Positions 5,433 through 7,076 of a stretch of 7,076 nt of DNA are shown piece after piece. The DNA lies in contig VBKD01000035.1 of the NCBI GenBank assembly GCA_005888075.1, positions 1-7,076 on the forward strand, read 5' to 3'. Numbering within the stretch: the stretch's first letter is position 1; every line of letters starts with the position of its first letter. The stretch comes from Chloroflexota bacterium (GTDB lineage: Bacteria; Chloroflexota; Dormibacteria; Dormibacterales; Dormibacteraceae). The notes under the pieces were generated by a model, which was not told the origin of the DNA, did no database searches, and was given only the letters and a program-made list of their open reading frames with translations. Both the position numbers and the translations under genes were made by a program.

Positions 5433-7076
5433 TTACAACGGCAAGGTGATCGTGCCCTCCTGGTCCGTGCGGAGCACGCTAGGCGGAAAACCGGCGGCGA
5501 GCCTGCCCGACGAGCGCGATGCGATGAGCTGGGTGCTAGGCGCCACGGCGACCCTCTCGAGCTCCGGCGCGAGCTTGCTGCGTCCTCGGTCCGGCAGGAG
5601 CAGGTAGCTGCACGGGCCCTGGAATCGCGCCGCGGCGATGGCCTGTGCGTCGGGGTCGAGGTCGCTCAGGTGGCAGAAGCTCCTGCCGTCCGGCGCGACC
5701 GCCCGAAAGCCCAGATAGGCGGCGCCGGGCTGCTCGGCGGGCGCGCCTGGCTCGGGCGCGACCACCTGCAGGTGGAAGCCGGCGACGTCCATGGCCTGCC
5801 CGGCCGATAAGCGCTGCACTGTCGCGCCGCGGGCCGCGGCCTCGAGCGCGGCGGTACGCCACGCGATCCCGCTCAGACCGGCGCCGGGCACGAACACCGT
5901 GCGGGCGCGTCGATCGAAACCGGCGAAACCACCGATGTGACCCAGCGATGGCGCCGTGATCACGATCGCGTCGAGATTTCGCTGCCACGGTGGGAGCTGC
6001 AAGCCGAGCTCGTCATTGAGCTTGGCCGGGCTTGGTCCGCCGTCGATCAGGATCGCGCCGTGCGGCCCGCGCAGCAGCACCGCCTGCCCGTCGCCCACGG
6101 CCATCACGACGGCTACCGGCGTCGAGCTCGCCCACAGCGCCAGGGCGGTGCCCGATATGAGAGCCGGGGCGAGCACGGCCGCGGCGATGGCCAGGGCACG
6201 GCGGCGTCCCGCCAGGTTGGCGGCCACGACGGCCGGGCCAAGAGCGGAGTAGTAAGCCATCCCCGCCCATGTCGGGAACCGGGGGATGGAGAGGGCGGCG
6301 GCCGGGACGCGGGCCAGCAAATACGCAACCTGCTCGATGTACGCGAGGAGGCCGGTGATGGGAATGGCGGCCACTCGTGCGACCTCTGGGACAAACGAAA
6401 GAGTTCCGAGAAGCAGTCCGCACGCGATGATCACTGGCAGGATCGGAAGGGTCAGAGCGTTGGCGAGAGGTGCGACAGGTGATAGGACGTGGAAGTCGGT
6501 CGCCATCATGGGGAGCGTGCCGACCTGGGCGGCGCAGGTGACGGCAAACGGTTCGCGAATGACGTGCGGGATGAACCCGATGCGCTCGGTGATGGGTGGG
6601 GTCAGAAGGATGATGGCGGCGGTGCCGGCGAACGAAAGTTGGAAACCAACGTCCCAGGCCAGCTCCGGATGCCAGCCGAGCATGGCCGCCGCGGTCAGCG
6701 CGAGCGACGTCCACACGTGGGTCGGTCGGCCCAGATGCGAGGCAGCGATCGCCAGGCCGCCCATCGCGGCGGCTCGAACCGCGGCCGGGGTGGCTCCGCC
6801 GACCATGGCGTAGAGGGCGATCAGTCCCACGGCCGGCCAGGTCGCATTTCGGCCCATGAGCGGATGCAAGGCGCCCTGCACCAGGCGGGCGAAAACGGCG
6901 ACCTTCAGTCCGCTCAGGACAAGCAGGTGGATGAGGCCGGTGGCGATGAGCGCGTTTTGCAGCGCGGCCGGCACGCCTTGATGGATGCCGAGAACGACGC
7001 CAAGCAGCATCGCTGAGTGCGGCGGCAGCAAGGCTTGGTTCAGGGTCGCGGTGTAGCGCGCTCGCAGCCAGCCAGG
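5433..7076 (-). CDS. comEC: ComEC/Rec2-family DNA-uptake channel protein, N-terminus outside window, degenerate metallo-beta-lactamase domain
   Basis: ComEC is the inner-membrane channel that carries single-stranded DNA into the cell during natural transformation. The frame is open to the window edge (first visible residues PGWLRARYTATLNQA), so the N-terminal part is missing; the TTG at 7029-7031 is internal. Counting visible residues from the edge (547), the competence domain shows LLPPHSAMLLGVVLG (16-30), LIHLLVLSGLKV (48-59), AVRAAAMGGLAIA (99-111) and DVGFQLSFAGTA (142-153). About eight hydrophobic membrane segments run to about residue 316. A soluble metallo-beta-lactamase-like domain follows, with ILIDGGP (342-348) and a final RTDQEGTITL. 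Its metal-binding motifs are changed: AVGDGQA (326-332) stands where DVGQGDA is usual, ITAPSLGHIGG (373-383) where a THxxxDH motif is usual, and DRGRS where HHGS is usual. The channel part looks intact; the nuclease-like domain is probably inactive. The stop is TAA at 5433-5435. Confidence 0.93.
   Translation of the reverse strand, partial: PGWLRARYTATLNQALLPPHSAMLLGVVLGIHQGVPAALQNALIATGLIHLLVLSGLKVAVFARLVQGALHPLMGRNATWPAVGLIALYAMVGGATPAAVRAAAMGGLAIAASHLGRPTHVWTSLALTAAAMLGWHPELAWDVGFQLSFAGTAAIILLTPPITERIGFIPHVIREPFAVTCAAQVGTLPMMATDFHVLSPVAPLANALTLPILPVIIACGLLLGTLSFVPEVARVAAIPITGLLAYIEQVAYLLARVPAAALSIPRFPTWAGMAYYSALGPAVVAANLAGRRRALAIAAAVLAPALISGTALALWASSTPVAVVMAVGDGQAVLLRGPHGAILIDGGPSPAKLNDELGLQLPPWQRNLDAIVITAPSLGHIGGFAGFDRRARTVFVPGAGLSGIAWRTAALEAAARGATVQRLSAGQAMDVAGFHLQVVAPEPGAPAEQPGAAYLGFRAVAPDGRSFCHLSDLDPDAQAIAAARFQGPCSYLLLPDRGRSKLAPELERVAVAPSTQLIASRSSGRLAAGFPPSVLRTDQEGTITLPL

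Noticed and set aside
4696..5607. Long + strand open frame (303 codons) opposite holA and comEC
   Set aside because: It is antisense to two well-conserved genes, its composition is typical of GC-rich shadow frames, and no family features can be seen.
5937..7016. Several + strand open frames opposite comEC
   Set aside because: They are shadow frames rich in Arg, Gly and Ala, with no recognisable motifs, while the opposite strand holds conserved ComEC sequence.
1..7076. A hidden new defence, mobile or RNA-based system
   Set aside because: All space is taken by known housekeeping genes. I saw no repeats, tRNA-like folds, integrase or transposase features, or large gaps.

Overview
This is a GC-rich window from a bacterial chromosome with densely packed genes. 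Every gene is recognisable housekeeping. There are no RNA genes, mobile elements, CRISPR arrays or long non-coding stretches. The MurT/GatD lipid II amidation pair points to a Gram-positive-type (monoderm) lineage such as Actinomycetota, Chloroflexota or the Dormibacterota-like soil phyla. The gene order and sequence divergence fit a deep-branching member of the last two better than a typical actinomycete. That placement is inference; a tree of Lon, HolA or MurT would settle it.

Layout from left to right: (1) the 3' part of lon on the + strand (1-737), whose basic tail runs about 95 bp into the 3' end of the oppositely oriented gatD. (2) A minus-strand operon read right to left (4027 to 643): a gamma-carbonic-anhydrase-like hexapeptide protein, then ispE, murT and gatD. 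The first three genes are joined by 4-bp stop/start overlaps (CTGA, then ATGA), and gatD follows murT after a few bases. (3) rpsT (ribosomal protein S20) on the + strand (4081-4446), divergent from the operon across 53 bp that contain a perfect TATAAT. (4) comEC then holA on the minus strand (7076 to 4459), convergent with rpsT. comEC-holA facing rpsT is a widely conserved order, also seen in Bacillus and Mycobacterium.

How the genes fit together: IspE makes isoprenoid precursors by the MEP route, which ultimately supply the undecaprenyl carrier of lipid II. MurT-GatD amidates the D-glutamate of lipid II. The operon therefore links lipid-carrier supply and cell-wall modification, with a possible carbonic anhydrase as first gene. 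HolA is the clamp-loader delta subunit, ComEC the DNA-uptake channel, Lon the ATP-dependent protease and S20 a small-subunit ribosomal protein.

I found no clearly new system. The points worth checking are molecular oddities: ispE has no in-frame ATG, GTG or TTG and seems to start at CTG; three proteins (MurT, the carbonic-anhydrase-like protein and ComEC) lack metal-binding residues usual in their families; S20 and Lon carry unusual basic C-terminal tails; and lon and gatD overlap tail to tail.
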